Source of the DNA: Dryas octopetala
Lineage: Eukaryota > Streptophyta > Magnoliopsida > Rosales > Rosaceae
Direction: 5' to 3'
NCBI GenBank assembly: GCA_963921425.1
Contig: OY992835.1
Span: 10,106,001 to 10,170,000, forward strand
DNA length: 64,000 nucleotides
The translations under genes and the position numbers were made by a program. Positions 21,921-33,900 of the stretch are shown here, in pieces. Below the pieces are notes generated by a model. That model worked only from the letters and a program-made list of their open reading frames with translations, ran no database searches and was not told the DNA's origin. Every line of letters begins with the position of its first letter. The first letter of the stretch is position 1.

Positions 21921-22974
21921 GCATCCGACTACATTAAGCATAAGAAATCTAATAGTTTAATAAAGATAAAGACAAATTTACTCGTGGATGTTGACAAATT
22001 TACTTTTTTACTATTAGGAGATAGATTTTTCACCATTAAATTTGATTGTAAGTCATACAACCATAACACCAGTCACGAACTCCATATGGCATAAATAGTC
22101 ATTTCTCTACTTTTTTGTGATAGCCAACACAAATAACTATGTCAATGTTGGGTTAGGCTACAATAGAGCGATGCACCGATGCTCATGCAGCTATGTTTTT
22201 TACATGTCACGTGCTAGTCACGTGGCTTCCTAGCTAGCTACAATTTGTGTTAAATTTGTGAGTAACCGGCTGCCTCTAGTTTCGGTCAATGCCTTGTCCT
22301 CCTTTACACTCGCTTGTGCTGCATGCACTAAATAACTAAAACTCCCAAACAAGAATTCCACAATGTGTGATCTCAAAAATTTCCGAAATAACTATTTGGA
22401 TTTTAATTGAGAAAAGCAATTTTTTATTTTTCAAAATTATCCTTGCTATTTGTTTCTTTTATAAAATTAAAAATGAAGATTTTCGAAAATATTTCTTATT
22501 TAAAAACGTTACGTTTTAAATGAACTATCTTTGCTTCATCATCTGCTTTGCCTCCAACACCTCCAAAAATCAAGGGTACTCGTCATCCTCTTCATCATTT
22601 TATTTCTTATCATAAATTATCCTCTTCACACTATTCCTTTGTAGCTTCTATTTCCCGTTCTGTGGAGTGTTGGGTTGAATAAGAGAAAATGAAAAAAACC
22701 TCTTTGGGCTGCAATATGTTTTTCTTTTCCATTTTCTTGTTTCTTACAACTGCAGCTGATACATAGATTCAATTTAAAACAACATACAAATTTCTAGAGA
22801 CATGTAATAAATTCAAACTTCCATCTTCCACCTAACTCTTCTAGAAATACTAAAAACCAACATAAACTCAGCGGTCCTTTTCTAGGAACTATAACAAAAG
22901 CATAATTATGGTATTTTCAAAATTAATTCTCAACATGGAGTCCACTACTTAATTTTGTAGAGGCTAGGCACGTA
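21921..22974. other. AT-rich DNA, nothing recognised
   Basis: A CACGTG-containing patch (22,200-22,225) could be chance. No gene or repeat ends were identified. Confidence 0.4.
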
Positions 22975-23252
22975 TAGATCCTAGATGGCGTGAGGCTATG
23001 AATAAAGAGTTAGAGGCCCTTGTTGAGAATCAAACCTGGACCATGACTACTCTACCTGTTGGCAAACAACCCATTGGTTGTAAGTGGGTTTATTGGATTA
23101 AATATAAATCTGACGGCTCCGTCGAGTGGTACAAAACTCGCTTGGTTGCCAAAGGTTACACGCAACAAGAGGGGTTGAACTACACCGACACTTTTTCTCC
23201 TACAGCAAAATTGATTACCTTTAGTTGTCTCCTTGCCATTTTTTCCGTCTAA
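22975..23252 (+). mobile_element. Ty1/copia pol fragment (fossil)
   Basis: The reading frame contains [34 protein letters not shown] and [15 protein letters not shown], the well-known opening of the copia reverse-transcriptase domain. Only this piece of pol remains, with no LTRs or other domains nearby. It is a broken remnant of unknown but not recent age. Confidence 0.85.
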
Positions 23253-23338
23253 CCCCGTCCCGCCACCGCTACCTTGCCGGCCATTCTTGTATATAGTATT
23301 GAGAAGAAAACAAAACAAAACAAAACAAAAAAAGGTTG

Positions 23339-23817
23339 CTAAATTAGGGAATATTTGCTTGCCAGAGTGAGGTTTAAATTTGGGTGACCAGCACGAGCTT
23401 GTCTTCCCTTTAAGGCGGTGACCAACATATGACTATCCAAGAAACAAGTGTGTCTGTGGCCGCATTCCCCGTCGGCATAGCAGTCGGAACACAGAGCATA
23501 GCTGTCGGGGGCGGTGTCGAAGCACTCAACACACGTGAAATACAGCCCCGTGAGGATCACTCCACAAACTTTGCAGGGCACGGTCCTGGTCTTCACGATG
23601 TAGTAACATGTTACAACTTCCATGAACTCCAGGCTACTGTCACCGTTGCGATCCAGAGCCTTGAAGAAGTTGGGGTCAACCGAACCGTAGCCGTTTTGTT
23701 GAAGAAAGGTCACCATTTTTGTCCATGGACTTGAAGAAGTTGTCGATCGGCCAGTTTCCGAAGGTTGCCTGGCCCATTTTTGTAATAAGCTGAAGCAGCC
23801 TTATGTAATTCCTCCAT
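23339..23817 (-). pseudogene. EF-hand plus cysteine-rich (ZZ-like) protein gene, probably broken
   Basis: The minus-strand frame 23,716-23,339 encodes 125 residues: an EF-hand with the loop DRNGDSSLEFME, then a cysteine-rich part with CKVC, CVEC, CSDC and a GHRHTC end. This matches a plant family of small calcium-binding, zinc-finger-like proteins. The natural start appears to be the ATG at 23,817 (MEELHKAASAYY), but a frame change near 23,770 and loss of part of the first EF-hand around 23,715 separate it from the rest. A 125-residue product could start internally but would have a single EF-hand. It sits between the direct repeats at 21,542 and 24,147 with no intron seen. The family function is not well established; a calcium-sensing role is only inferred from the domain. 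Confidence 0.65.
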
Positions 23818-24146
23818 CACTAAGATAATTTAGTGGCCTTGAAGCAAGCTAGGAGATTAATTCAATTACCATTTTTATAGGCTCATTAAACACCGCGATA
23901 TATTAGTACGTGCTCAACAGCTAGTACTCCAAGCGATCTAGAATTCTAGATGGACGAATGTCACCTTTTGATCTTGATGGGAATTTGTCTGATTCCTGTT
24001 GAAAGATACCATCCAATAATCCCTCCATAGAATTTCCACGCAATTGGAAGCAGCTTTCCATGAAGAGGCCAGAAAAATAGAAAATTGATATTACCCGGTC
24101 GTTACTATCCATCTTTATCAGCCAAACTCCATGAGTAGAAAAAACG
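23818..24146. other. Upstream of the EF-hand pseudogene, nothing recognised
   Basis: AT-rich DNA. A minus-strand open frame here has no recognised domain. Confidence 0.35.
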
Positions 24147-24327
24147 AACATAAGAGAATGATGCATTCCTCTGCCTTCTTATATATTATAGATGAGTTGT
24201 GCTTGTAAACATGGGAGTATAATACTACAAGTACGTACTTCCTGTCACTTCTTCAACAACCACCAAAAATATTAGAGAATTGATCGAAGTCGGCATTTGT
24301 AAAAATGAATCACCTTCCCGTTTACTT
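24147..24327 (+). repeat. Direct repeat, copy 2 (of 21,542-21,719)
   Basis: See copy 1. After this copy the DNA runs into the E block rather than the FatB flank. Confidence 0.85.
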
Positions 24328-24489
24328 GATCCATCTTCGTATGGTGTTATTGATGGGTCCCATGCAGCCTACCAAGTATTGGGGGCACATAGCTTTACTC
24401 CTGCTTTGTACTAATAGTTCTCAACTTGAAAAAATTATTAGGTGTATCCGGTACACCGTCACGGGTTGTAACCAATTCAACGTGTTGAC

Positions 24490-25225
24490 ATTAGTTTAGG
24501 CTTGTTTACAACTGCACAATTATTATCTACATACAAATTTCGTTTGATGATCTGTTTAGGATGGTGACTTATAGACTTAGATTATTAGGTGAATAGATAT
24601 ATCCTTGTAATTCATGAATTTTTTCATTCCAGTTTAATTAAAAGTGCCGCTATTTGAACCCAATTTTTTTAGGACGGTGACTTAGAGATTTAGATTATTA
24701 GGTGAATAGATATAGCCTTGCAATTCATGAATTCATTCATTCTAGTTTAATTAAGAGTGCCGCTATTCGAACTCAATTTTTTTATCACTAGCCCCAACGT
24801 ACTTTTTACACTCACTTCTATTTTAAAAAATGTTAAATTTATTAGTACACCCAATTTGTTTTCCTAAACTATCATTACTAAACCCAACAACTAAACCCAT
24901 CAATTATACTAAACACACCCAAACCCAACACCATCACCATCACCACTACCCCCAACCCCAACCCCAACGACATCATCACTAAATTCAGCCCCTGCAGCCG
25001 CCGTCCCTGCAATTCGTATTATCATCAAGCCTTTACTTGATTCTTAATCATAAGCTACGTTGGGCATCTGAGTAGCCTACAATTTTAGTCAACAAATACA
25101 ACCATTCGTTCGTGACGGAAGTGGAAAGGAACTGGTCGTTAAAGAATTAAGTTTGTAGATGTGGACGAAGATTCTGCAGCCACGCTTTTACAAAGTTGGG
25201 TATGATTTTGATTTACAATTAATGA
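24490..25225 (+). repeat. E block, copy 1 (direct repeat of 34,933-35,699)
   Basis: Both copies run from TTAGTTTAGGCTTGTTTAC to GATTTTGATTTACAATT with scattered changes. Inside is a roughly 115-bp tandem doublet (24,555-24,670 and 24,670-24,785) ending in a GTGCCGCTATTTGAACCC-like phrase. It is non-coding. Confidence 0.85.
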
Positions 25226-25454
25226 ATGTTTGTCTCCAATGGTCCAATCATTCATTTCAGCTTATAAAATACTCATCTCAGTAATCAGATCTCTGTGCAA
25301 TTCCAATTCTTTTTGGCAACTAATTGTTGGGTCGTTAACGGCATGTCCGTCTTCGTTCCTTCCACTTACGTGACACCAGCCTGATATTGAAGTAGCAATT
25401 CGAGGAAGTCTAGCATTAATTTGGATTGACAACTCATCAGGAAGATTGAGAATT

Positions 25455-25707
25455 AGTCCTTCCCCGATCTCCCTCTCTTCCTCCTTTCCCTCCCAGATCT
25501 CTTCTCTTTTCTCTCTCCTCCCTCCCCAATCACCCTTTGACGTACTCTCTCTTCAATCTACAGCCCTCCGGCGATGTCCGGCGACGAGGCCAGCTCGCCT
25601 CTTCCTCCCCTCTCTAGCTCCCTCTAGTCCCCGCCTCCCCAGCTCGAGCCGAAAGTTTTGCCAAAATTGTCCAAATTTGAACGAAAATTTTGAAATTTTA
25701 CTCCTTG
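25455..25707 (+). mobile_element. Right end of a hAT element (truncated)
   Basis: It matches 38,770-39,061, the right part of the complete hAT element in D copy 2, and ends ATTTTACTCCTTG. The next 8 bp, ATTATCAC, are one change from the ATTGTCAC duplication in copy 2. The left end is missing, cut at the D block boundary. Confidence 0.75.
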
Positions 25708-26637
25708 ATTATCACTTACATTTATGCACACACTTGATTAAACTAAAAATTATTTCTTCTTGAATTTGAATTAAATAGATAGGAATCATTGACTTTTGCA
25801 TAAAAATATGGATTTAAATAAAAGTACATTAATGAACAAGTACTGGCACCTTATTTTCTTAATCAAACTCACCTAATTATACCCCTTCGTTCTTGAGAGC
25901 AAATTTGCTCACCACCTTAATTTGGTGGTGAGCATCACCACCCCTTTAAATGGTTGCCGTGTGTCATATACAACACCTATGGTTAACTAAAGTTAAATAT
26001 TTAAATTAATATATTCAAATTTTATTATAATTAGAGATTAAAAACTGAAAATACTTAAGTACCAATGGCAGAACCCCACCCCCACCCCCTGCCATCTTTT
26101 CGGCAGCTCATCTTTAACGCCGGCGTCGCCAAACTCTGGCCGACGACCGTCCACCACTATTCCCTCTATTTTTTCTCTTTCTCCTCCTTTTTCCTTCTCT
26201 ATTATTTCTTTTTCTCCTCCACTCTCTTTCTCTATCTTTTGTTTTGAAGTCAAGGTTTATTCAAATCTAAAGTGGGTTCATTCAAATGATTAGTGAAATT
26301 TCCAATTGTTTTTCCTTTTCAACCATCAAACTCATCATCATTTTGGGGTTTAAAGGACGGATGGCAGGTTGCCGGCGTTGAGAAAGAATCAGTTTGGGCG
26401 TGCTTGTCGCGTCGCATACAGAACCTTCCCAGCTTGAGTGACAATGGCGATGATGGACCTTGTAGATCGGCGTCATCCGATTATAATCGGGCCGGCAGTG
26501 ATGTGCAGAGGTGGAGAGCATTTCCAATTATTCAAAATTTATGCAAGTGTTACAAAATCTAATACTAATAACACATTATTCCAAACATATCTAAATCTCA
26601 CACAATCAAAACGACTAAAAGAAAAAAAAAAAATGAA
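25708..26637. other. D block unique part, G/C-richer patch of unknown nature
   Basis: AT-rich DNA, then 26,050-26,530 with raised G+C and fragments of open frame on both strands, also present at 39,400-39,950. I cannot link the frames to a known protein or find consistent splice sites. It may be captured or decayed gene DNA. Confidence 0.35.
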
Positions 26638-27269
26638 GGAAAAATTTTAGCTAAATGACTCCAACTACATCTCATGTCTCTATTCAGGACATGAATTTTA
26701 CTTTGTGTCAACTGAGGACTGAAGCTTTCATTTTATATCAATTAAGAACCTTGTTTTTTTCAGTTTTTATCTCAACTTCGGCCCGACTATGGACCCATCA
26801 AACCTCCACCAAATTCAACAAACTTATACTGGGTTTAAAGCTATGCATCTCCTCTTTACAATCATATAAAGATCACTCAAATCGGACATCTACAACTCTA
26901 GAAAATTGGCCCCAAACTAGGGTATCTGAAACTGTCCATACAGACCTCTGGGAAAATATCTAGAAAATTGAACAGTTTGGGGTACCCTACTTTTAGGCTA
27001 ATTATCTGGAGTTGTAGAGGTCCAATTTGGGTGATCTTTATATGGTTATAAAGAGGAGAAGTATATCTTTAAACCCAGTATAAGTTTTCTGAATTTGGTG
27101 GAGGTTTAATGGGCTCAACATTAGATCAAAGTTGAGATAAAAACTGAGAAAAATAAGGTCATTAATTGACACAAAATGAAAATTTAAGTCCACAGTTGAT
27201 GCAAAGTGAAATTCATGTCCTGAATAGAGACATGAAGTATAGTTAGAATTCTTTAGCTAAAATTTTCCC
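26638..27269. mobile_element. Mutator-like foldback element, D copy 1
   Basis: The ends GGAAAAATTTTAGC (left) and GCTAAAATTTTCCC (right) lead into two arms of about 300 bp that are inverted copies of each other. The 9 bp AAAAATGAA at 26,629-26,637 is repeated exactly at 27,270-27,278. It is non-coding and orthologous in position to 40,034-40,687. Confidence 0.85.
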
Positions 27270-28310
27270 AAAAATGAATACAAAGTAAAGAAAATTAAAC
27301 AATTGCGCGCATACTACTAACACAACAAAAATCACAGATAAAATAAAAAGAAAAAGAACAAAAGTATTGTAAAACTAAATGAAACTACAAAACAATAAAT
27401 TCTTAAACATTTAACACAAGTGTAACTCTTTCACACAACCTATTGCATGGTATTAAATAAAAGAAAACGAGAGCTACGATTACGTTGTGGCGAGGGATCA
27501 GCCACACTTTGGTTGGGGTTGGGGCGCGCTCGGCAATTGATTAAAACAAAGGAGACCAGGCCTTGTGTAATTATTATTCATTGCTCCATCATTCTCATAC
27601 CTCAAAAGTCAAAATGCTTCATTGATTGGTTTATCATTTTCCTTACAAGAGTTATTGACATGAATTATTGCTACACTAAATTTATTGAGGCCTATAAATT
27701 GAAAACAACCCACTACAAGAATAATATGAAATTGAGGCAGAAAAGATTTGCCCTTAAAATTAATAGTAAGGACAGAAAAGCGCCTCTTAATAGCATAGGG
27801 GTGGTGGGAGTGCGGAAATTGTAAACGCCCGATTGCAGGTGTCACTAATAAAATGTTAGGGGTGGATGTCATAATCTATCTGCCCAAAAAACTAATAGGG
27901 ATGGATATTTTTCTGATGCTATTATTATGTATAAAAAAAATATTTCAAAACTCACGGGCATATAATATATGCTCCTACTTTATTCGAAAATTAATTAGAG
28001 GCAAATAACAACCGCCCCAAATTAATTTTAAAAAATCATTAGGGCCCTTTAGCATTTGCCCTTGATTAATTTTCAAATAAAATAAGAGGCACTTAAAATT
28101 GATCTCTATTATTTTTAAAAATAATATTGACAAATATCCAAATAATATATATATATATATATTTGTTTTTTCCATATGTAAGAGGCGTAAATATGGGTGG
28201 TAGCACTGACAAAGGTCCAGGGAAATAAGGAAGAGGTCCCATAAATTTGAACTTCCTGGGGAAAGGAAGAGAGTGGTAGCACTAACAAAATTAATCTTAC
28301 AAATTTTTAA
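27270..28310 (+). mobile_element. Flank, then CACTA-like element end at 27,711
   Basis: 27,270-27,710 is unrecognised AT-rich DNA. At 27,711 a CACTACAAGAATAATATG terminus is followed by recurring phrases around GGGGTGG and its complement, as in CACTA subterminal regions. The same end lies at 41,126 in D copy 2. No TTCTTGTAGTG opposite end was seen before 28,311. Confidence 0.4.
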
Positions 28311-28849
28311 GGGAAAATTTGAGCAAATTAAAGTACGTGACTTTACCACTCATTCGCAGTTGAGGATGCGACATTCAAAGTGTTCTAATTAAAGACTATA
28401 CTTTCACTTACGGTTCAATGAAGGACTTTCCGTCAACTCTATTATAACATCCGTTAAAAATTGGTCATGTACTTTGGCACATGACTAATTTTTAGGGACA
28501 TAATTGACATTTCTCACTATTAAAATAGTTACAAAAACAAAACAAAAAACAAAAAGAAGAAAACTAAATAAAAAATAAATAGAAGGAAGAAAAAAAAACT
28601 AAGAGAAGAATAAAAATAAAAAACAAACTAATAGGAAAAAAATTTAAGAAACTGAAAGACGAAAAAAAAAAAAAAAAAAGGGGGGGGGTGGGGTGGGGGA
28701 GGAGCAGACCCTCCCTCTCTCCCCACCCTCATCCCATCTGCACCCTTACCCCACCGGCGGCGACCCCACCCCTCCGCCTCCCCCAGCCCCGACACCCATC
28801 GGGTATGCCTTTCTCTCTCTGCCTCACATTCTCTCTTTTCTGTTTTTTG
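28311..28849 (+). mobile_element. Left half of a Mutator-like foldback element, cut by the duplication
   Basis: It begins GGGAAAATTTGAGC right after AATTTTTAA (28,302-28,310). The same 9 bp follow the intact right end in D copy 2 (49,302-49,310). Here the element stops where the inverted FatB arm starts. The GTTGAGGATGCGACATTCAAA stretch near 28,360 is the paralogous empty site of the LINE at 41,776. Confidence 0.8.
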
Positions 28850-30877
28850 GAGAGATGATTTTTGAGTGAGGAACTACGAAATGGAAGGTTCGGATTTTTG
28901 AAAACACGATCAAGATGTGACCTTGTACATATAAGTGAATGGTTTCAATACTTGAAGAGTATAATTCTATGAACTCTTTCATTGAAATCTTGTCATTTTA
29001 ATAATTGTGAATACCACAATATAATTTCAACGATCGGAGCTGCTCATTTTATGCGTTCATACTCAAAGATCATCCATACAAAAAATTGGTCAAATTGGAA
29101 TTCATTTAGTCGTTGGATTATCATTACAAAAATCATGATCGTTCATAAGTTAGATAATCGTTACCTAACTTCTACATCTCCAAGTGGACTAATTGTTTGC
29201 AAGAATGATCTTTAAGTGGGGAACTAAAAAAAGAACGGTTTGGATTGTTGGAAACATGATCTAAATGTGAGCTTCTACATATAAATACACTTGAAGAGTA
29301 TAATTCTATTACATTTTCCGTTTAAACTTTGTCGATTTAAAAATTGTGAAACCACAATGTGATTTCAACGATCAGAACTATTCAATTTCTTTGTTTATAC
29401 TCAAATATCATTCCTGCAAAAAATCGGCCAAATCGGAATTCATCTAGCCGTTGGATCATTACAAAAATAATGATTGTTCATTACTTCGACCACCGTTACT
29501 TAACTTCTGCATCTCTAATTGGGCCTAATTTTTGCAGGGATAATATTTGAGTGGGGAACTTAAAAATAAACAGTTCGGATCGTTGGAAACATGATCGCAT
29601 TGTATTCTTATATATACATACATAAAAATGCACACAAAGCACCCTAAGGCGACAAAATGAGCTTCGTCGCCCAAGGTCTCTTGGGGTGACAAAATGCTTG
29701 TTTTGTCTCCTCAGATCTCTCTGGGTGACGAAATGCCTATTTCGTCGCCTAAGAACATTTTAATTAATTACATCCATTTATACGTTTAAGCTCGAATACC
29801 TAACTTTTACATCTCCGATTGACCTAATTTTTTTGAAAGATGATCTTTGAGTGAGGAACTAAGAAATGAATTGTTCGAATCTTTTGAAAACACGAGATGT
29901 GACTTTCTACATAATGAATGGTTTCAACACTTGAAGAGTATAATTCTATGAACTCTTTCATTGAAACCTTGTCGTTTCAACAATTATGAAGACTACAATG
30001 TGATTTCTATATATGATTGGAGCGTTTCATTTTCTATGTTCATACTCAAAGATCATTCCAGAAAAAAATCAGTCAAATTGGAATTCATCTGCCTATTCAT
30101 TTAGCGTTAGAAAAATCATGACATATATATCATTCATAAGTTCAACCATCGTTACCTAACTTTTACATCCCCGAATAAGCTAATTTTTTGCATGGATGAT
30201 CTTTGAGTGGGGAACTAAAAAATAAACGGTTTTGATCGTTGTAAACACGATCTAGATGTGAGCTTCTCCATATAAATACACTTGAAGAGCATAATTATAT
30301 TAAATTTTTTGATTCAACAATTGTGAAGACCGCAATGAGATTTTAACGATCGGAGCCGTTCATTTTTTTTGTTTATACTCAAAGATCATCCCTGCAAAAA
30401 ATCGGCCAAATTAGAATTCATCTACTCATTCGATTAGTATTAGAAAATTCACGATTGTTCATAAGTTCGATCACCGTTACCTAACTTTTACATCTCCAAT
30501 TGAGCTAATTTTTTGCAAGGATGATGTTTGAGCGGGTAACTAAAAAATGATCAGTACGAATCGTTGGAAACATACTTGAATTGTATATAATACCATACAT
30601 AAAAATTTACACAAAAAATTGAATTAGGACTTTGCGCGACGAAGTAGATCCGTTACTCAGTTTCCTTAGGCGACGAAAGAATAATTTCGTCGCCTTAGAT
30701 TTATTTGGGCAACGAATGCTTCCGTCACTCGAAGTTGTTTTAGGTCTGTTAAGTAGATGAAATGGTTCGTCACCCAAAATTCAGGGATTTTAGGTGACGA
30801 ATTTTTAATTTCGTCGCACCCTAAGGCTCTTTAGGGGACAAAATTTGTTGTCGCCCAAACAAGTTTTTCTTGTAGTA
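28850..30877 (-). mobile_element. CACTA subterminal region with terminus (arm B)
   Basis: On the minus strand it starts at 30,877 with TACTACAAGAAAAAC (first base changed from the usual C), then TTTCGTCGCC-type motifs (30,620-30,860), then the same array of about 340-bp units as in arm A. It is cut off at 28,850. The terminus lies 75 bp beyond the FatB stop codon. Confidence 0.65.
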
Positions 30878-30952
30878 AACTCTGAAGTCGACGTAGCTAG
30901 GTTTTAACATCTAAGAAACAAACAAGTGGCCAAGCGATCAAACCCAAAATAT

Positions 30953-33900
30953 TTACACCATGGATTGATCGGTTTTCGCAGACCAAACTTCAAGTGTAGG
31001 CAGCAAGTTAGCTTTTGCCTTCCAGATGGTCTTTCCCCTCAAAATTTGAGACCCTGTTTGAAGACGAAGCAAGTGATCAAACTCTACCTCTTCATCATCA
31101 TGCCTGGAGTTGCCTGATATTCCATCTTTAGAAGCTGCTGTCCAAGATTGTAGCACACTATCTCTCCTACACTCTCTTCGAAACTCCAAAGTCATAGAAG
31201 ACAGCTGGTGACTCTCCAAGATTGAGATAGGAATGCTCTGATATTAACCAGTATAAATGAATTAATTTCCATTTAAAATAATTTTGGAAGTAGTATATAT
31301 ATGAATGTGAAGTATGTATAACTCTGAACGCAAACAAAGAGATACCAAGATTAAGAACATTACTGAAACCACAAACAATGTAATCAAATGATTGGCATGC
31401 ACTTAAACATACGTTTTGGCTTACAATACACACTTTGGACATGACAACAAAAAAATAGTAAAAAAAACTTCCTCAAAACATAACCTGTTGATATTGTGAC
31501 TTAAAACACATTACCCAACCGAAATGCCTAATCATTTTGTATGACAAAGTTAGACTTAAATTTAAAATTCAAACAAAATAAATGGAGGGCCCAATTTCAT
31601 ATATGGTTTGGCTTAGCCGCTTAGGCCTTCAAAAGCCCTGTACCAACATTGATTGCATGTTTTGGAGGACACATCAAGGTCGTGTCATAGTCAATTAGAT
31701 CAAGTTAAGATGTGGGTTAAAATTGGGATTAATTCACGAGTCATGAGACCATCTGTAGTACAAACACCCTATATCGTACCTCAAGGTCTAGTAGTGAAAA
31801 ATTATACCCTAACATAGGAAAAGTGAACCCAGTCAATATTTGATGGTCAAAATTGTGCAAGTGTCATTCAGTATTTGCTTGGTAGATTTTTTGGTCTTTC
31901 AAATTCAAAATAGGTTTATTCTAAAAAGATGATTAGTTTTCTAATAAGCCTATGATTATTCTAAAATAGATTTTTTAGCTGTTTATTTTATTTTATAAAA
32001 TAAACAGCTAAAAAATCAATAAATTTCTTGATTGGTATAGGTTTTGAAAAAAACAAAAGATATTACATAAGAAAACTGATTCATAATAAGTAAAATTAAT
32101 TTGAGAAGATGCAAAAAGACCTGCTAGCTAGCTAGCTACCTCAAAAACCCAGTCTACGTATTTTACGTTGCTCACATGCTGATTGACATCCAAATCACTC
32201 CAACCGGGCTGCAATGATTTAAACATGGTGAGCATATATATGTCAGATAGTGTTGCTTCAAAAAGAAAAAAAAAAATAATGAATGTTTCAACATCCATTT
32301 TCTAATTAAAAAAATAATAATGAATGTTTCAACATCCATTTTCTAATTAAGCATAAATGGTGACCATATATATGTCAGATAGTGTTGCTTCAAAAAGAAA
32401 AAAATAATAATGAATGTTTCAACATCCATTTTCTATTAAGCATAAATACTTACTGCTAAACCTGCTCGAACATAATTTCTAGCATCATCAATATTCAATT
32501 GTCGTAGTTTGGTGCTATTGATGTCAATGAGAGGCTCAGAAATAGAATCCCCGAAAATAGGCTTTAACTCATCTCTGATTTCTGCTATAATTTTGGAAAG
32601 TCTCCTTGACTTCATGTTCATCATCACATAAAGACTGCATTGATAGGACGACAGCAACCAACCACAGCTATAAAAATATGGCCAAATGACACCTTTGATC
32701 CTTACAGTTTTACTTTTAGTCATTTTTCACTTTTTCAGTTTTGATAATTTTGGTCATGTAATTTCATAATGATTGCAATCAAGTACAAACCGTTAAACTC
32801 GTCATATATATGTGTGTGTGTGTGTATACTGGCCCCTTTTATTGAGGATCCTTCATTTTTTAAGGTAAATAAGGGATATCATGGTGTGGATTCCAACCTA
32901 GTTGCTTGAAGAAGAATTTGCCCAGTCTTGTAATCACGAAAGATACAATCTCGGAAGAAACCATTATCTCTTGATGCAGTACTAGTCCAGGTATCTATTT
33001 GAATTACATCATCCCTTCAAAGACAGAAAAACAACAGTACTGTTATTAGACAAAATTACTTCCCCCTGTTTGCATGAATATATATTTAACCAATATGGAG
33101 AATTGCTACCATTTGGTCATATATTATATCTTTATAGGGGAAGTCTCTTACAATTTCTCTCGCATCCTATGTTATCAGTTTACCAATCTGAATCATTATT
33201 TTAGTAAATTTTTAATTAAATATAGGTAAATATACCTAAATATGTAAACAGAACATTACTCTATATATTTTTCACCGAAAAACAACGTACATTACCTTAT
33301 TTGATCACCAAAAAAGAACATTACCGGCCTTATTTTTTCACCGAAAAAGAGCATTTACCCTTTTTAGGTAGAGGCACTAACAAGTAGAGAGGTCATAAAC
33401 AATGAAAGGATATGAATGTTCGTACTTCTTAGAGCAAAAAAAAAAAAAACCTATATATGTTCTTTAAATAGAGAACCGGCTTGTACGTGTCTTTTGATGA
33501 TTTTTTGTCAGTTTTATCATATTTTTGACATGATTCACCATTATAGGGTAAATATATGATTCTATATTTTATGGTATAGAATTATCGTTCAAGGTATTTT
33601 AGTCTTTAACTCTCGAGGGTAACCCAAAACTAGAGAGATGAAACCTAAAATGTAATCGAGTAAGGGGAGCTTAAAACTATGAGACTAAAATTGATAAACA
33701 GATCTCAATTGACTATTTATACCCTAAAGTATTAAACTTGACTAAGAATAAGATCAAAAGGCTAGTGAAGAAAAAGAAAAGCCATAAAATATATGCGTTC
33801 GTTCTTTATTTAAAATGGGATCGCATGTGAGCTCAACTCTTTATTAACTAAATCAGATACCATTTGGTTTTCTAACTATGACCAAATAAATTGATGAACA

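Larger units (their letters stand above)
25455..28849 (+). repeat. D block, copy 1 (direct repeat of 38,765-48,738)
   Basis: It matches the second copy across a C/T-rich hAT end, a G/C-richer patch (26,050-26,530), a foldback element, CACTA-like DNA and the left half of a second foldback element. It ends in a T-rich tract (CTCTTTTCTGTTTTTT) where the inverted FatB arm begins. It lacks the LINE present in copy 2. Confidence 0.88.

Noticed and set aside
22998-23252. Treating the copia reading frame as a host gene
   Set aside because: The motifs are those of the copia reverse transcriptase and nothing else of a gene surrounds it; it is a fossil fragment.
14483-30877. One 16-kb CACTA element whose two ends are the two arrays
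   Set aside because: The arrays match over more than 1.4 kb in inverted form and the FatB genes outside them match too, which fits an inverted segmental duplication rather than the two ends of one transposon.
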